Assembly: GCA_016748015.1 (NCBI GenBank)
Contig: JAAOMT010000439.1
Span: 900,719 to 964,718 of the forward strand
From: Geosiphon pyriformis
Taxonomy: Eukaryota; Glomeromycota; Glomeromycetes; Archaeosporales; Geosiphonaceae
Length of the DNA: 64,000 nucleotides
Direction of reading: 5' to 3'
A program made the translations under genes and the position numbers. Shown here one piece after another: positions 23,013-33,836 of this stretch; the stretch's first letter is position 1; every line of letters begins with the position of its first letter. The notes beneath the pieces are model-generated. The model ran no database searches and had not been told where the DNA came from. It saw nothing but the letters and a program-made list of their open reading frames with translations.

Positions 23013-23889
23013 TGTTACTCATAAAAATATAGAAAATATATTAGCATGATTATTAGCTAATCAGAAGTAGACATAGTAAATGTGGAATTCCAGGATTCTT
23101 CTCAGGAATTGCAGGATTCCAGGAATTTCAGGATTCCTCAATGAGGAATTGCAGGATTCCAGAATTCCAGGATTCCTCTCAAAAGAATCACAGGATTCCA
23201 GGAATTCCAGGATTTCTGTTATAAAGAATCGAGAAATTGAGAAATCTCAATTATATATATATAGCAGCAGGATTAGAAGCTGAAAAGACAGACTTCTTAG
23301 TTTAGATTTAATCTAAGCAACTCTTCAAATCATAATCATTTAATAAATAACTATTTGTTATCTCAAACCCATTTCCACTATCAACACTTCATGTTAATAG
23401 TAATTGATACTTAACCACACTGGAACAATAGCTCTTGATCATGGCTATTGATGGGATACTAACTTGCAAATCGTTTTGGCTTATTTTTTTTCTTTTCTTG
23501 TTTTATTTTATTTTCTTTATTTTCTTGCTTTGATTTTATTGTTGTTTACTAACTCTATTGAGAATTAATGAGTGGGGCACTGACGTCAGAATAAACATAA
23601 CTGGTAAAAGACCCAGAAATAAAGGTAGAACACTTGATTAAAGATAGCTTATCAGGAGAAATACCAGCCATCAAGCTGAGAAAAAAATTGATAAAACTGT
23701 GGTTTCAGGAAGCTATAGATAAAACTATCACCATTAAATCTCTGTCCATTATACAAAAAACTCAACCAAACTCTTCAAATACAAAACCTTCAGATACCAA
23801 ACCTTCAGATTATCAACAATGAGAATAGCTTTGAGCACCAAGTTATGGGTTTGTATTTAATTCAACACCAGAAATTGTCATCTGTAACA
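23013..23889 (+). repeat. 5' LTR of element B (877 bp)
   Basis: It begins TGTTACTCATA, ends TCTGTAACA, and is followed by the primer site. It matches the 3' LTR (32328-33150) throughout. Differences are mainly transitions, for example GTAGACATAG against GTAGGCGTAG. The extra length comes from a microrepeat block at 23080-23215, an array of imperfect GGAATTCCAGGATTCC-like units, which has fewer units in the 3' LTR. Confidence 0.92.
23251..23263 (+). promoter_or_regulatory. TATA-like box in 5' LTR of B
   Basis: TTATATATATATA is followed by the conserved AGCAGCAGGATTA. The 3' LTR has TTATGTATATATA at the equivalent place and element C LTRs keep a similar AT box. It is the probable core promoter separating U3 from R; no transcription start can be fixed by reading alone. 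Confidence 0.4.
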
Positions 23890-23891
23890 TT

Positions 23892-23908
23892 TGGTGCTCC
23901 CTGTGAGG
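23892..23908 (+). promoter_or_regulatory. Primer binding site of element B
   Basis: TGGTGCTCCCTGTGAGG starts two bases after the LTR end. The leading TGG pairs with a tRNA CCA end, so the primer tRNA should end GGGAGCACCA; I cannot name the tRNA. The same site, with the same spacing, is present in C and, decayed, in E. Confidence 0.8.
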
Positions 23909-23938
23909 TATAATTTTACAGAGAACCAGCACCAACAA

Positions 23939-25735
23939 ACACCATCCAAAAGTGGCAGAATTAAAACATAGGAACAAACCATTTAGGATTTACGAAATCC
24001 CTATTTCAACACTATTGTCAACACTTAAGATTAAACCACAATCATATATCCATTGAATCAGCCTTTAATTTTTACATCAATGAAAAGATTTCCTCTTTGT
24101 TAAGAACACCAGTGAATATTGAATCAGCCAGGGAAACTTTTTACAGAGAATTAATTCAAAATACCAACCTGCCAACAAATCACAATTTTGTCTTTATTAT
24201 TACTGAGATCAACAAAAAAATTAAACATCACACCCAACAAAGATATCCAATTACTTACGCCAGTAAAGACAAAGGAAAACTACAAACACCAGCAGTAACA
24301 CCCAAAAAGATACAATCATCTACTTGAAAGAAAACAAAAGTTGAATCACCAACTGCTCTATCCTATTACTACATACCAGGAAGCGCCATCAATATAACAT
24401 CAGCAAGTGCATCCACATCAAACACGATATCAACATTCGGACAATTCCAATTCCAAAGTAAACAAAGAAAAACAGATCTACTAGGACTATATGGTGAATA
24501 TTTTGAAGGATTTAAATTGTGATCACCAATACCATCAGAAATTTGATCACCGCCACTTCAACTGAACTTTAGAACCACTACCCCATAAGAACTATCTGAA
24601 GAAAAAGAGGAAGAAAAATCGGAAGATCAAGAATTTACTTACCAAAACCCAATCTTTAAAAATCTGGAATTTGGAACTCCGAACATTCAAACTCAGCAAA
24701 AAAATCCAGAAATTGAAACTCTGAATATTCAAGCACTGCAAAATCAAAACCCCAAAGTAATTAATCAACACTTACCTTCAGTTATTGTCATGAATCAACC
24801 ACCAGTTGAACCAATTGGTCAGTCTATCCAAATACCAAACCAACAAAATCAACAACCACCCCCAATATCACCTCAATAACAACAACAACTTCTACCACAG
24901 CAACAACAACAAATGGCATATGTACCAATCATGAAGCTCAACAAATTTACTGGTAAAGAGAATAATGCACAAGTTTGGCTAAATGATGTAGAAAAAGCCA
25001 TTACAGCCAATGAATGGAATGATGCCAGAGCTATACAAGCTATATCTTATTTTCTTAAGGATACAGCAAATTCATGGTATCAAAGTCTGGTCAACAAACT
25101 CCAAGATTTCAATGCCTTTAAATTAGAATTTTTAAGATACTTTAGCAATAACAACAGCATCAACAGATTAGCCAACACTTTCACTATAATTAAACAAGAA
25201 GAAACTAAAGCAGTTACCACATATCTGGAACACTTCCATAGAAATTTATGACAAATTCAAGCAATTGATGCTAATTATTTCACAGTACCACAAATTCTCA
25301 ATCAATTCATCCATGGCCTGTGCAGTAGCATTTTGCAACACATATGTCCATTGCATTCAGCAGGACACAGTCACACATGCCAGAGATTTTGAATCTGCTG
25401 AATTAAAAGCCAATCATGCCTACACCGTAAACCTAATGATGAATGAATTATCTGAATTAGATTCTAAATTGAAACAATTCAGTGATTCAATTAATCAAAA
25501 ATTAGAGGGATACTTAGCTGATAATCGCGCAATTTATCAACCACCACAACAATGCAATAATCCAGGAAATGCAAATCATTTCCAAAATCAGTTATGTCCA
25601 TCATCATTATTAGCAGCACCTAATCAGCCGTGGCAGCCAGAAACACGTGTTTGCCACAACTGTAGTAAACAAGGATACATAAAAGCAGACTGCAGATTTT
25701 ATAGCAACAATTCACAATTAGAAAATCAATATTGA
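23939..25735 (+). pseudogene. Gag of element B (capsid and nucleocapsid)
   Basis: The N-terminal part (about 23975-24327) matches the gag start of element C (TNHLGF, then FIITEINKKIKHH). A Pro/Gln-rich linker follows. The capsid block at 24913-25251 contains NKFTGKENNAQVWLNDVEKA and FLKDTANSWYQSL, a retrotransposon gag signature, and continues in another frame at 25265-25735. The knuckle CHNCSKQGYIKADC (25652-25693) has Tyr where the His of C-x2-C-x4-H-x4-C belongs; element C still has His. Breaks: TGA at 24327, a stop near 24586, TGA at 25249-25251 and a small deletion frameshift near 25355-25365. Gag would form the particle and bind RNA. Confidence 0.85.
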
Positions 25736-25804
25736 AATCTCAATCACAGATTTCAAACTCCGAATTGTTATCCAAATCAAGATCAAACTACTTACCTGCC
25801 AATA

Positions 25805-26790
25805 ATGCAGCCACCAATCTATCAACTGCCAGTATATCAACCTCAAATTTATCAACTGCAGCCACCAGTAATCTATCAACCACAACCCCAAATAATTTAT
25901 CAACCCCAATCAATTCAGACACCGCCCCAAAATTCAGTTAATATAACATCAGGCCACTCCAGACCTAGAATCACACAAAACTGGAGATTAGTGATGGTTG
26001 TCCACCAACTGATCTCCAGTTCTTTCAACTCACTATCAGAATCGTGTTCTTGGAATTCAGGTACTGGTGCCACCCAAAACCCAAATTTTCAGAACTATTT
26101 AAGTCTCTTGATTACCTCAGAAGATGCCACCACTACCAATTCGAGATCCAACCAACAATTAACACTCATTAGCAATATCCCACCAGCCACTGTCACAGAA
26201 AATGAGTTACTCACAGCCATATTTTCATTTGAAATTGAGAAATCATTAGAAGTTTCTTTGTTTAGCAGAGCCACTATTGAAGAAAAACCCATTACAGCGA
26301 TGTACACTGATGCCAAAATTGATGGCCATTCCATCAAGCTCATTCTTGATAGTGGGTCAGCAGACAGCATTATCACATGACAACTCATGGACCAATTAGG
26401 TTACTGAGTTGATTATACTGCCAGCGCCAAAATTATAACAGCCAATAGAACAACCAAAACTCCTATTGGCAAGATTGATAATCTACCCATTGAAATCAAT
26501 GGTATTACTGTACCAATCAAGGTATTAGTAATGGAAGCAACCTAGTACCAAGTTCTTGTTGGCAACAACTGGTTGTCCAAAACCATCACAATGTTCGATT
26601 AGAACACGCAGGAACTCCAACTTAGCCAAAATGGCCAATACACATAAGTACTAGCCACGTGTGGCCATTTCAAACCTAACAACATTATGTCATCAATGCC
26701 GCTCATCAATTTTGAGGAGGAAAAACCAAAGCCTACTTGGGAGGCATACTAAGTATTGTGAGCTAACGTCGAACACAATAAGCTACCACC
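25805..26790 (+). pseudogene. Retropepsin-like aspartic protease of element B
   Basis: The frame follows gag in phase. A Tyr/Gln/Pro repeat tract (IYQLPVYQPQIYQLQPP-like, 25805-25915) precedes the protease. The active-site segment is IKLILDSGSADSIIT (26335-26379), followed after a TGA by QLMDQLGY, then IITANRTTKTPIGKIDNLP and VLVGNNWLSK. The DSG triad is intact, which is rarer here; element C has DNR at the same place. Stops at 26378-26380, 26405 and 26543 and more after 26590 kill it. It would process the Gag-Pol precursor. Confidence 0.85.
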
Positions 26791-27039
26791 AATTCTAGAC
26801 TGAGAAGAAAAGAACAATATAAAGGGAAAAGGAACAGAAACAGAAGAACATATTTGGAAGACCACTATCAATGCCTAGAATAATGACAATGAAAGCAAAG
26901 CAAAACAATGCCAACCAGCTGAGAAGAAAAAGGGAAAGGAAAAGAGAAAGAAGAAGACTTACCTGGAAAAGCCGACAAAGCCACAGAAAAAATAACCAGT
27001 GGCTAAGAAAGAAAATACTTACATGAGCCAGTGAAGAAG

Positions 27040-27411
27040 CCATCTTATATTCTCTTAAAATGTCAGGACTGTAAGAAGAAACTTTCTTCCATGGAAGCAT
27101 GGATTGCACCAGATGAAAACTACTGAATGCAAACTCACTACTACTGCAAACCATGCCATAGAAAATGCTATGATTACCCAAAACGACAAGGCAAGTGGGA
27201 CAACAAACCATGTCTTGCTTGCAGTAAACAGTTACTCGATGAAGGAATGTGGAACAACATTCCTGGTCAAGGAGGAACGTGTAATGTTTCATGCCAATAC
27301 ACAATTCTTATCAGCGATTGGGTAAGTCGTGGCACACCAATAACAGCTGCCTGGCACTGAGCAATCTCTTGTTTAGAAGGTTATCTACATGATAAAGACA
27401 AAATCTGGTGA
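27040..27411 (+). pseudogene. Cys-rich putative zinc-binding domain between protease and dUTPase
   Basis: The frame reads LLKCQDCKKKLSSMEAWI, a TGA where TGG fits, then HYYCKPCHRKCYDYPKRQ, KPCLACSKQLLDEGMW and GGTCNVSCQY. That is four C-x2-C or C-x3-C pairs spaced like two interleaved zinc sites (about 27058-27300), ending ISDWVSRGTPITAAWH. It belongs to pol by frame (frame 1, as dUTPase and RT). Element C has the same block with several Cys lost (56880-57200). I know of no standard Ty3/gypsy domain here; the fold is unassigned. Nucleic-acid binding would be a reasonable guess only. Confidence 0.6.
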
Positions 27412-28884
27412 ATGGCCAACGCCAAAGTAGAGGACACTTCGCCCAGTAAAATTCTGGAGATCAAGAACAACCCTCCAAAACCAACAAACATTGTTTTGGT
27501 TCTCAACCCAGATGTCTTTCTCAACTTAGAAAACAGCCCAGAAGAATTCCATGAACACTATCAGAACTTAGCACCCACCAGAAAAGAGCAGGAACAAAGA
27601 TTGGAAGAAATAAACACTCGACTATATGACCATTGTTTAATTCCATGTGACTTCCAATATTGTAATGAGTGTGATCTCATTTACAATCCACCACCATGCA
27701 TGATCTACATGATCGCCGAAGAGAAAGAACCAATCAGCAGCTGTGCATTGGAATCAGAATTGATTTTCAATTCTGATTCAAACTCTGACAAGGATGATGA
27801 CAAAAACATCAGTTCCAGCTTCATTCAAAATGGCATTAATAACGACAACAATTCCAACTCAGATTTAAACTCCAATTTAAACTACAAACAATATATTGCG
27901 TTCTCTGACCTCATTAAGGAGCAAGAACTGAAATGGTTCAGTGATAATGATAAGGGTATCATGCCAGAATGCGTGCATAATACTGATGCTGGGTTTAATC
28001 TGAAATATCAAGGAAAAGAAGCTATCAAATTGAAACCACATTTACGCACCTGCATTGATCTAAAAATAGCTTTAGAAATTCTAGCAACAACGATAGTTCA
28101 ATTAGCATCTAAAAGTAGTTTGGTGAAAAGAGAGATAAACATCAGAGGAGGAATAATTAACACAGGATACATAGGAAATATCATTGCTATACTACAAAAC
28201 GACTCTGAAAAGGCCTATATCATAGAGCCAAATGAAAAGATAGCACAGGCAATATTCCTGCCTCTGGTGAAAATAACGCAGTTAGTATTAGTGGAAAATA
28301 GAGAGAAATTAGGGATAACAGCAAAAGAGATACAGGGATTTGGATTAACAGATAGAATAGATGTACCAGTCAATATGGCAGAAGAAAAAATTGTTAACCA
28401 AAAAGAAATTATCTCAATGGGTCAAGCAATTTTCATTCCACCATATGGCCAGTACATGATAAGAATAAAGTGGGAAGTAAAAAAACAGAATCAGATTTTT
28501 GAAGCAGAACCAACCCTTTGTAAATTAGGAAAGATTGGATTTATCAATCTCTATATACCAGCCAAAGATTACAACCACATCAAAATTCCCATCTATAATA
28601 ACACAGGAAATAGTATAGTAATACCAGCCGGAACCACCATTGGATACTTAAGCACTGAAATAGAAAATCAACTACCAAGCACTATTCTGAACTTTCTACA
28701 GCTTTGTGAATATGTTGATATCACATCACAAACAATATATGAACAAAGCAAATATTATTTACTCCAACCAGAACAATTGGAACAAATGAACATGGAAAAC
28801 TTAGATCCACTCCAAAGTATGCAACTTAAGATATTGTTTAACAATTTCAATGACGTCTTTGCCAGCAAAAATGAGTTTGGTTGA
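27412..28884 (+). pseudogene. dUTPase-like domain within pol of element B
   Basis: A 490-residue open stretch. Residues 1-183 hold an acidic, Asn/Asp/Ser-rich segment with CDFQYCNECD. The dUTPase motifs follow in order: 1, TDAGFNL (residues 191-197); 2, SKSSL (233-237); 3, GGIINTGYIGNI (246-257); 4, EPNEKIAQ (272-279); 5, QGFGLTDR (308-315). Trimeric dUTPases hydrolyse dUTP to keep uracil out of cDNA. Motif 3 has Asn250 for the catalytic Asp, whereas element C reads IIDAGYV, so the enzyme should be dead. Residues ~330-490 look like a second all-beta repeat (QAIFIPPYGQYMIRIKW, IPIYNNTGNSIVIPAGTTIG) and lead into RT. TGA at 28882 replaces an expected Arg/Trp codon. Confidence 0.85.
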
Positions 28885-30180
28885 ACTAATATTATCCAGC
28901 ATCAGATCAAGACTGGAGATACAATGCCAATTAAACAAAGAACATACAAAGTACCACCAGCTAGCCATGAGATTATCTGGCAAGAGATAAACTGAATGCT
29001 TGACAACGGGCTAATTCAGCCATCAATGAGCCCATGGTTGTCACCAGTAGTACTTATTCATAAAAAGAATGAAAAGATCTGCTTTTGTGTGGATTATAGA
29101 AAATTCAATGGAGTAACTTGTGGAGATAGCTACCCCACTCCATGGATCCAAGAATTATTTGATGCTTTTGGTGGAAACAAATGGTTTTCAACATTAGACC
29201 TAGACAGTAATTACTGGCAAGTAGTCATGGATCCAGCTGACAAAAAAAAGATGGCATTCACCACCAAAGAAGGGAATTTTGAATTTGAAGTAATGCCATT
29301 TGGCTTAACCAATGCACCAGCCACTTTCCAAAGGCTAATGGAAATTTTTTATATTGGCTTATTGTGGAAATCAGTAGTTGTATACTTGGATAACACCAAT
29401 GTATTCTCAAAAACATTTGATGATCATTTTCATCATCTTCAACAAGTGTTCAAAAGACTAAAAAGAGCAGGACTAAAGTTAAATGCAACAAAGTGTTTTT
29501 TTGGCAAAACAGAACTAAAATTCTTGGGACACATAGTCAGCAAAGATGGCATCAAAACGGATCCAGAGAAAATAGAGATAGTAAAGAACTTTCCAGTGCT
29601 GACAAATATGACAGAACTGAAATCATTCTTGAGATTTGCCAGCTACTATCGACATTTTATCAAGAACTTTTCCAAGATAGTGCAGCCACTCAACCAACTG
29701 CAAACCAAGAATACAAAATATGAATGGACAGAAAGTCAACAAGAAGCTTTTAATATTCTGAAAAGAAAGCTCATTCAAGCTCCAATACTGATCTATCCAG
29801 ATCACAGCAAATCATTTATTATCACCACTGATGTATCTGGCCAAGCATTGGGAACAATACTATCTCAGAGAGGACCAAACGGTAAGGAACATCTAGTAGC
29901 ATATACCAGCAGAGGTTTAACACCAGCTGAAAAGAATTATAGAACACCAGAACAAGAACACTTAGTGATATACTGGGCAGTCATGAAATGGAAAGAATAC
30001 TTGAGCCAGAAGTTTGAAATATACACAGATCACAAAAGATTAACATTACTTCAAAAACAAAAATTTGGAGATGGAAGACAGTCAAGATAAAAAATGGCAC
30101 TCGCATCATATAATTATACTATACATTATAAAAAGGGAAAAGACAATGGAAATGCTGATGGTTTGTTGTGAATGAGACAA
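28885..30180 (+). pseudogene. Reverse transcriptase and RNase H of element B
   Basis: A 364-residue open frame (28996-30090) with preceding in-phase sequence. RT blocks: SPWLSPVVLIHKKN, CFCVDYRKFN, STLDLDSNYWQV (motif A, Asp kept), FGLTNAPATFQRLM, VVVYLDNTNVFS (motif C, YLDN in place of YLDD) and FLGHIVSKDGIKTDPEK. RNase H blocks: FIITTDVSGQALGTILSQ, PEQEHLVIYWAV, EIYTDHKRLTLL and KGKDNGNADGLL. The second motif C Asp has become Asn by a G-to-A change, which should abolish polymerisation. TGA codons at 28993-28995 and 30169-30171 replace CGA-type Arg codons seen in related elements. Confidence 0.93.
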
Positions 30181-30439
30181 ATCTAAGAACATTTCAACCC
30201 AAAATATAACAAAACCAGAACAATACCAACAAAAAATATAACAAAAGATGAACATACAAAAATATCAACAACTGCAACATTATATAAACACTCAACAGTT
30301 CAAGGAGAATTTATCTCAAACAGAACAAAAGAGTATCAAACAACAATTAAAATATTTTATTACTCACCAAAATATACTTTATTAGAAAAATAGAAGAGAG
30401 CTAGAGCAACCAACCAGAGTAATTACAGAGCCAGAAAAA

Positions 30440-31630
30440 GAGACAATATTATTTAACATGCACTCAAATCCAACAGCAGGACACTTTCACAAAGAAGCAA
30501 CCATAGAAAGAACCAGAAAAAGATACTATTGGCCATCAATGTATCCAGACATCATCCAATATGTTCAAAATTGTGATGCTTGTCAGCGAAGAGGAGGAAC
30601 AAAACTCAGTAAACCATTAAAACCAATTAAAATGGGACAACCATTCGACCATATTGGAATTAATCTAGTCAGACCATTAACAATCACCAGAGGAGGAAAC
30701 AGATACATAGCAGTAGCCATAGACTATCTCACTAAATGGCCAGAGGCGAAAGCAATTCAAAGAGTGGATGCAGAATCCATTGCCAAATTTGTTTATCAAG
30801 ATTTAATTTGTCGACACAGATGTCCAAAAAAATTATTATCAGACCAAGAAACTTATTTTGTAAACAGAACATTAACAAAATTGAGCCAAAGATTCAGAAT
30901 TAAGAGACCACTATCATTATCATACCATTCACAAACCAATGGATTAGTTGAAAGATTTAACAAAACATTGTGTGAAGCAATAGCTAAGCTCAGCCAAGAA
31001 AACCAGAATAATTGGGATGTGTTGATATCATTAGTACTATTTGCTTATCGAACAATGAAACAAGACACTACACAAGCAACATCATTTGAATTAGTATATG
31101 ATAGAACAGCAACATTACTAGTGGAGATAGAAGTTAACACATATCCAACTGAACCAATAACAAAAGAAAATTTCCAAGAAACATTGTTAAGAAGAACATA
31201 TAACTTAATAGAAACATTAGAAAACAAACAAAAAAGAGCAGCTGATAACATACAAAAGTCACAAAAGAAACAAAAAAAAAGACATGATAATCAACTACTA
31301 GACAAACCAGTTGAATTCAAGATTAGAGACAAAGTACTCTTACATCATACCAAAGTGGAAAAACAATGGAATGAAAAATTTGATCCCAAATGAGATGGAC
31401 CATTTCACATAAAAGAAATTCTAGGAAATGGAGCTTACAAATTAAGACTGGACAACAAAATCTTAACCAAAGCAGCACATAGAGATCGACTGAAACCATA
31501 CCACAACATCATACCACTATCTACCAGTAATATTCCACAATTAGGAGTACAGAGAATACTAGTTCAACCAGATCAGATTCCACAAGATCTGGAACCAATC
31601 ATTATTATTGACAACAACACGTTAAATTGA
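30440..31630 (+). pseudogene. Integrase of element B
   Basis: An HHCC zinc domain is complete: H and H in MHSNPTAGHFHKEAT, then NCDACQRR (30461-30590). The DDE core reads DHIGINLVRPL (first Asp is Asn), LLSDQETYF (second Asp kept) and SYHSQTNGLVERFNKTL (Glu kept). A C-terminal GPF-type module follows (KQWNEKF, a TGA for Trp at 31391, DGPFHIKEILGNGAYKLRLD). It is in frame 2, while RT is in frame 1, so a frameshift lies between 30180 and 30440. No chromodomain is seen. First-Asp loss makes strand transfer unlikely. Confidence 0.92.
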
Positions 31631-32314
31631 TCCATCAAAAGAATATATAAAGACATAGTAGACATAACAGGAAATATCAGAAAAATGGAAATTACAGACA
31701 ATATTCACTTACTAGCACAACAACTCTTTCAATTGATCTAACACCAGGAAATGAAGATTACAATCAATCAACAAATCATTCAATATCAAGATATTAGAAA
31801 GACATTGCAACCCAGAACCCAGAAGAAAACTGAAAATATGGTGGACAAAATTATTGTGAAAGTAAAATTAGCAATAAGAGAGTCAACAAAAGAGTCACTG
31901 TATCAAGAGTTGACTAAAGAAACTTGGAATTAATGGATACAACAATTTTTACGAAACTATTGTTATTTTTACTTAGGACAACACATAAATATCCAGAATC
32001 TATATATAGATAAAACAAAGCGATTATTCGACAAAAAAATACTACAACAATTAGAACATTTTGTGGGAAAAAACAACTTATCTACACAGGCCCGAGCTAT
32101 ATACCAAATACACACAGCATTTCAGGATAGACCAGAAATATTACTCAACAAAGCAATGGATATGGTTACCAGTAATTAATTGGAAAAGATCACCAATGCT
32201 CAATTTGAAGAATTACAGACCCAAATAACACAAGTAATTCTCGAAAATGAAATTCAGAAAATACTTCAAGAGAGGGAATTAAACGAGTTGGATTTTGATG
32301 GAGCTCAATATTAA
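31631..32314 (+). pseudogene. Unassigned C-terminal extension of Pol (post-integrase domain)
   Basis: The integrase frame continues without phase change for about 228 codons to a stop at 32312-32314, just before the polypurine tract. Only four in-frame stops interrupt it. The sequence is predicted helical: LAQQLFQLI, ENMVDKIIVKVKLAIREST, LYQELTKETWN, YLGQHINIQNLYIDKTKRLF, QARAIYQIHTAFQDRPEILL, FEELQTQITQVILENEIQ. Equivalent regions follow integrase in A, in the A copy at 38460-39690, in C and probably in D. It carries no zinc, chromodomain or envelope features. Function unknown; the position suits a targeting, structural or regulatory role. Confidence 0.65.
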
Positions 32315-32327
32315 AAGGAGAAAATAA
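32313..32327 (+). promoter_or_regulatory. Polypurine tract of element B
   Basis: AAAAAGGAGAAAATAA-type purine run directly preceding the 3' LTR; it would prime plus-strand synthesis. Element C has a matching tract next to its 3' LTR. Confidence 0.7.
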
Positions 32328-33150
32328 TATTACTCATAGAAATATAAGAAATATATTAGCATAATTATTAGCCAATCAGAAGTAGGCGTAGTAAATGTGG
32401 AATTCCAGAATTCCTCTTAGGAATTGCAGGATTCCAGGAATTTCAAGATTCCCCGACAAGGAATCGCAGGATTCCTGTCATGAAAAATCGAGGAATTGAG
32501 GAATCTCAATTATGTATATATAGCAGCAGGATTAAAAGCTGAAAAGACAGACCTCTTAGTTTTAGATTTAATCTAAGCAACTCTTCAAATTACAATCATC
32601 TAAATAAATAATTATTTGTTATCTCAAACCCATTTCCACTAACAACACTTCATGTTGATAGTAATTGATACTTAACCACACTGGAACAATAGCTCTTGAT
32701 CACGGCTATTGATGAAATACTAACTTGCAAATTGTCTTGGCTTATTTCTTTTCTTTTTTTATTTTATTTTATTTTTTTTATTTTTTTGCTTTGATTTTAT
32801 TGTTGTTTACTAACTCTATTGAGGATTAACGTGTGGGGCACTAATGTCAGGATAAACATGACTGGTAAAAGACCTAGAAATAAGGGTAGAACACTCAATT
32901 AAGGATAGCTTACCAGGAGGAATACCAGCCATCAAGCTGAGAAAAAAATTGACAAAACTGTGGTTTCAGGAAGCTACGAAAAAAACTATCACCATTGAAT
33001 CTCTGTCCATTATACAAATAACTTAACCAAATCTTTTAGATACAAAACCTTCAGATACCAAATTTTCAGATCATTGACAACAAGAATAGCTTTGAGTACC
33101 AAGTTACAGGTTTGTATTTAATTTAACACCAGAAATTATTACCTGTAACA
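32328..33150 (+). repeat. 3' LTR of element B (823 bp)
   Basis: It starts TATTACTCATA (the TG has become TA) and ends CCTGTAACA. It is co-linear with the 5' LTR; differences are mostly transitions in both directions relative to one another, meaning both LTRs lost C and G independently. A TATA-like box sits at 32511-32523. Confidence 0.92.
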
Positions 33151-33260
33151 CTGATCATATATAAAAAAAACATGATTCACACTTAGTTTAGATTACTTAT
33201 ATGATGTATTGTACTAAACAGTATATGGATCTTACTTATAAATGAAAAAAAAAATAGTAT
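33151..33260 (+). mobile_element. LINE 3' end fragment
   Basis: CATGATTCACACTTAGTTTAG onward matches the 3' block of the LINE at 5205-5300 (CATGAGTTGTATTTAGTTTA and following). It starts exactly at the end of LTR B and finishes in an A-rich stretch. Confidence 0.6.
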
Positions 33261-33264
33261 TGTT

Positions 33265-33836
33265 AAAAACTTTAAAGTTTTTTAAAATATTACTAAATTT
33301 AAAAAATTCACAAAATTAGTATTTTATTACTAAGAATTTATTAAAAAAATTTTTAAAATTGTCAAACTTTTTAACTATTTAACTAACAAAAATATTAAAT
33401 ATTAATAAATAACAAAACAACAAAAGATTTTTAACATATTTAAAAAAAATTAATAACAGTTTTAATTTTAGTTTATTATAACTTTAATAAAAAATTTTAA
33501 CTGGCTATAAATATTTTATATATAGCTTTTAATATTATTTTATTTTAATTAGATAATAATAGCAATGAAAAAGTTATTGTTTATATCAGTAAATATTAAA
33601 ACCAGCAAAATAAAATTATTTTATTATTAAATTGAAAACAATAGTCATAATTTAAGTTTTTTATAATTTCAATTTACATTTTAAGTTCAAAAAATTTAAT
33701 ACTATTACTAATAATTTTAAACTTAAATAATTACAAAACAAAAGTTTCAAATTAAATACCAAATAAATTTGTTGAAATAAATTTTTTATAAACTATTAAT
33801 TTGTTGTATATTACAAATTAAAAAAATTACATATTA
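33265..33836 (+). mobile_element. Second family A element, part 1 (RT end and RNase H ghost)
   Basis: Despite almost complete loss of C and G, the sequence follows element A positions ~20-550 in order. For example GTTTATATCAGTAAATATTA corresponds to GTCTATGCTAGTAAAACACT in A, and GTATATTACAAATTAAAAAA to GTACATTACAAACCAGAAAA. No ORF survives. It stops where a LINE is inserted and resumes at 37862. Confidence 0.65.

Larger units (their letters stand above)
23013..33150 (+). mobile_element. Element B: 10.1-kb Ty3/gypsy retrotransposon with dUTPase
   Basis: The best preserved element. In order: 5' LTR, primer site, gag with zinc knuckle, protease, Cys-rich domain, dUTPase, RT, RNase H, integrase, unassigned extension, polypurine tract and 3' LTR. 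Gag is first read in frame 1, gag after a frameshift and protease in frame 2, Cys-rich domain to RNase H in frame 1, and integrase with extension in frame 2. About a dozen stops interrupt it, mostly TGA where CGA or TGG would fit. The flanks (CCAT and CTGA) do not form a target-site duplication. PR-RT-RH-IN order makes it Ty3/gypsy (Metaviridae-like). Confidence 0.93.

Noticed and set aside
26795-27304. 169-residue - strand frame with a membrane-like C-terminus
   Set aside because: Antisense to the protease tail and Cys-rich region of element B, which align with element C.
23939-32314. Reassigned UGA codon (Arg or Trp) as an explanation for the many TGA codons in element B
   Set aside because: TAA and TAG also occur at Gln and Trp positions, catalytic residues are lost by the same transitions, and host-type genes use normal stops; decay explains it better.
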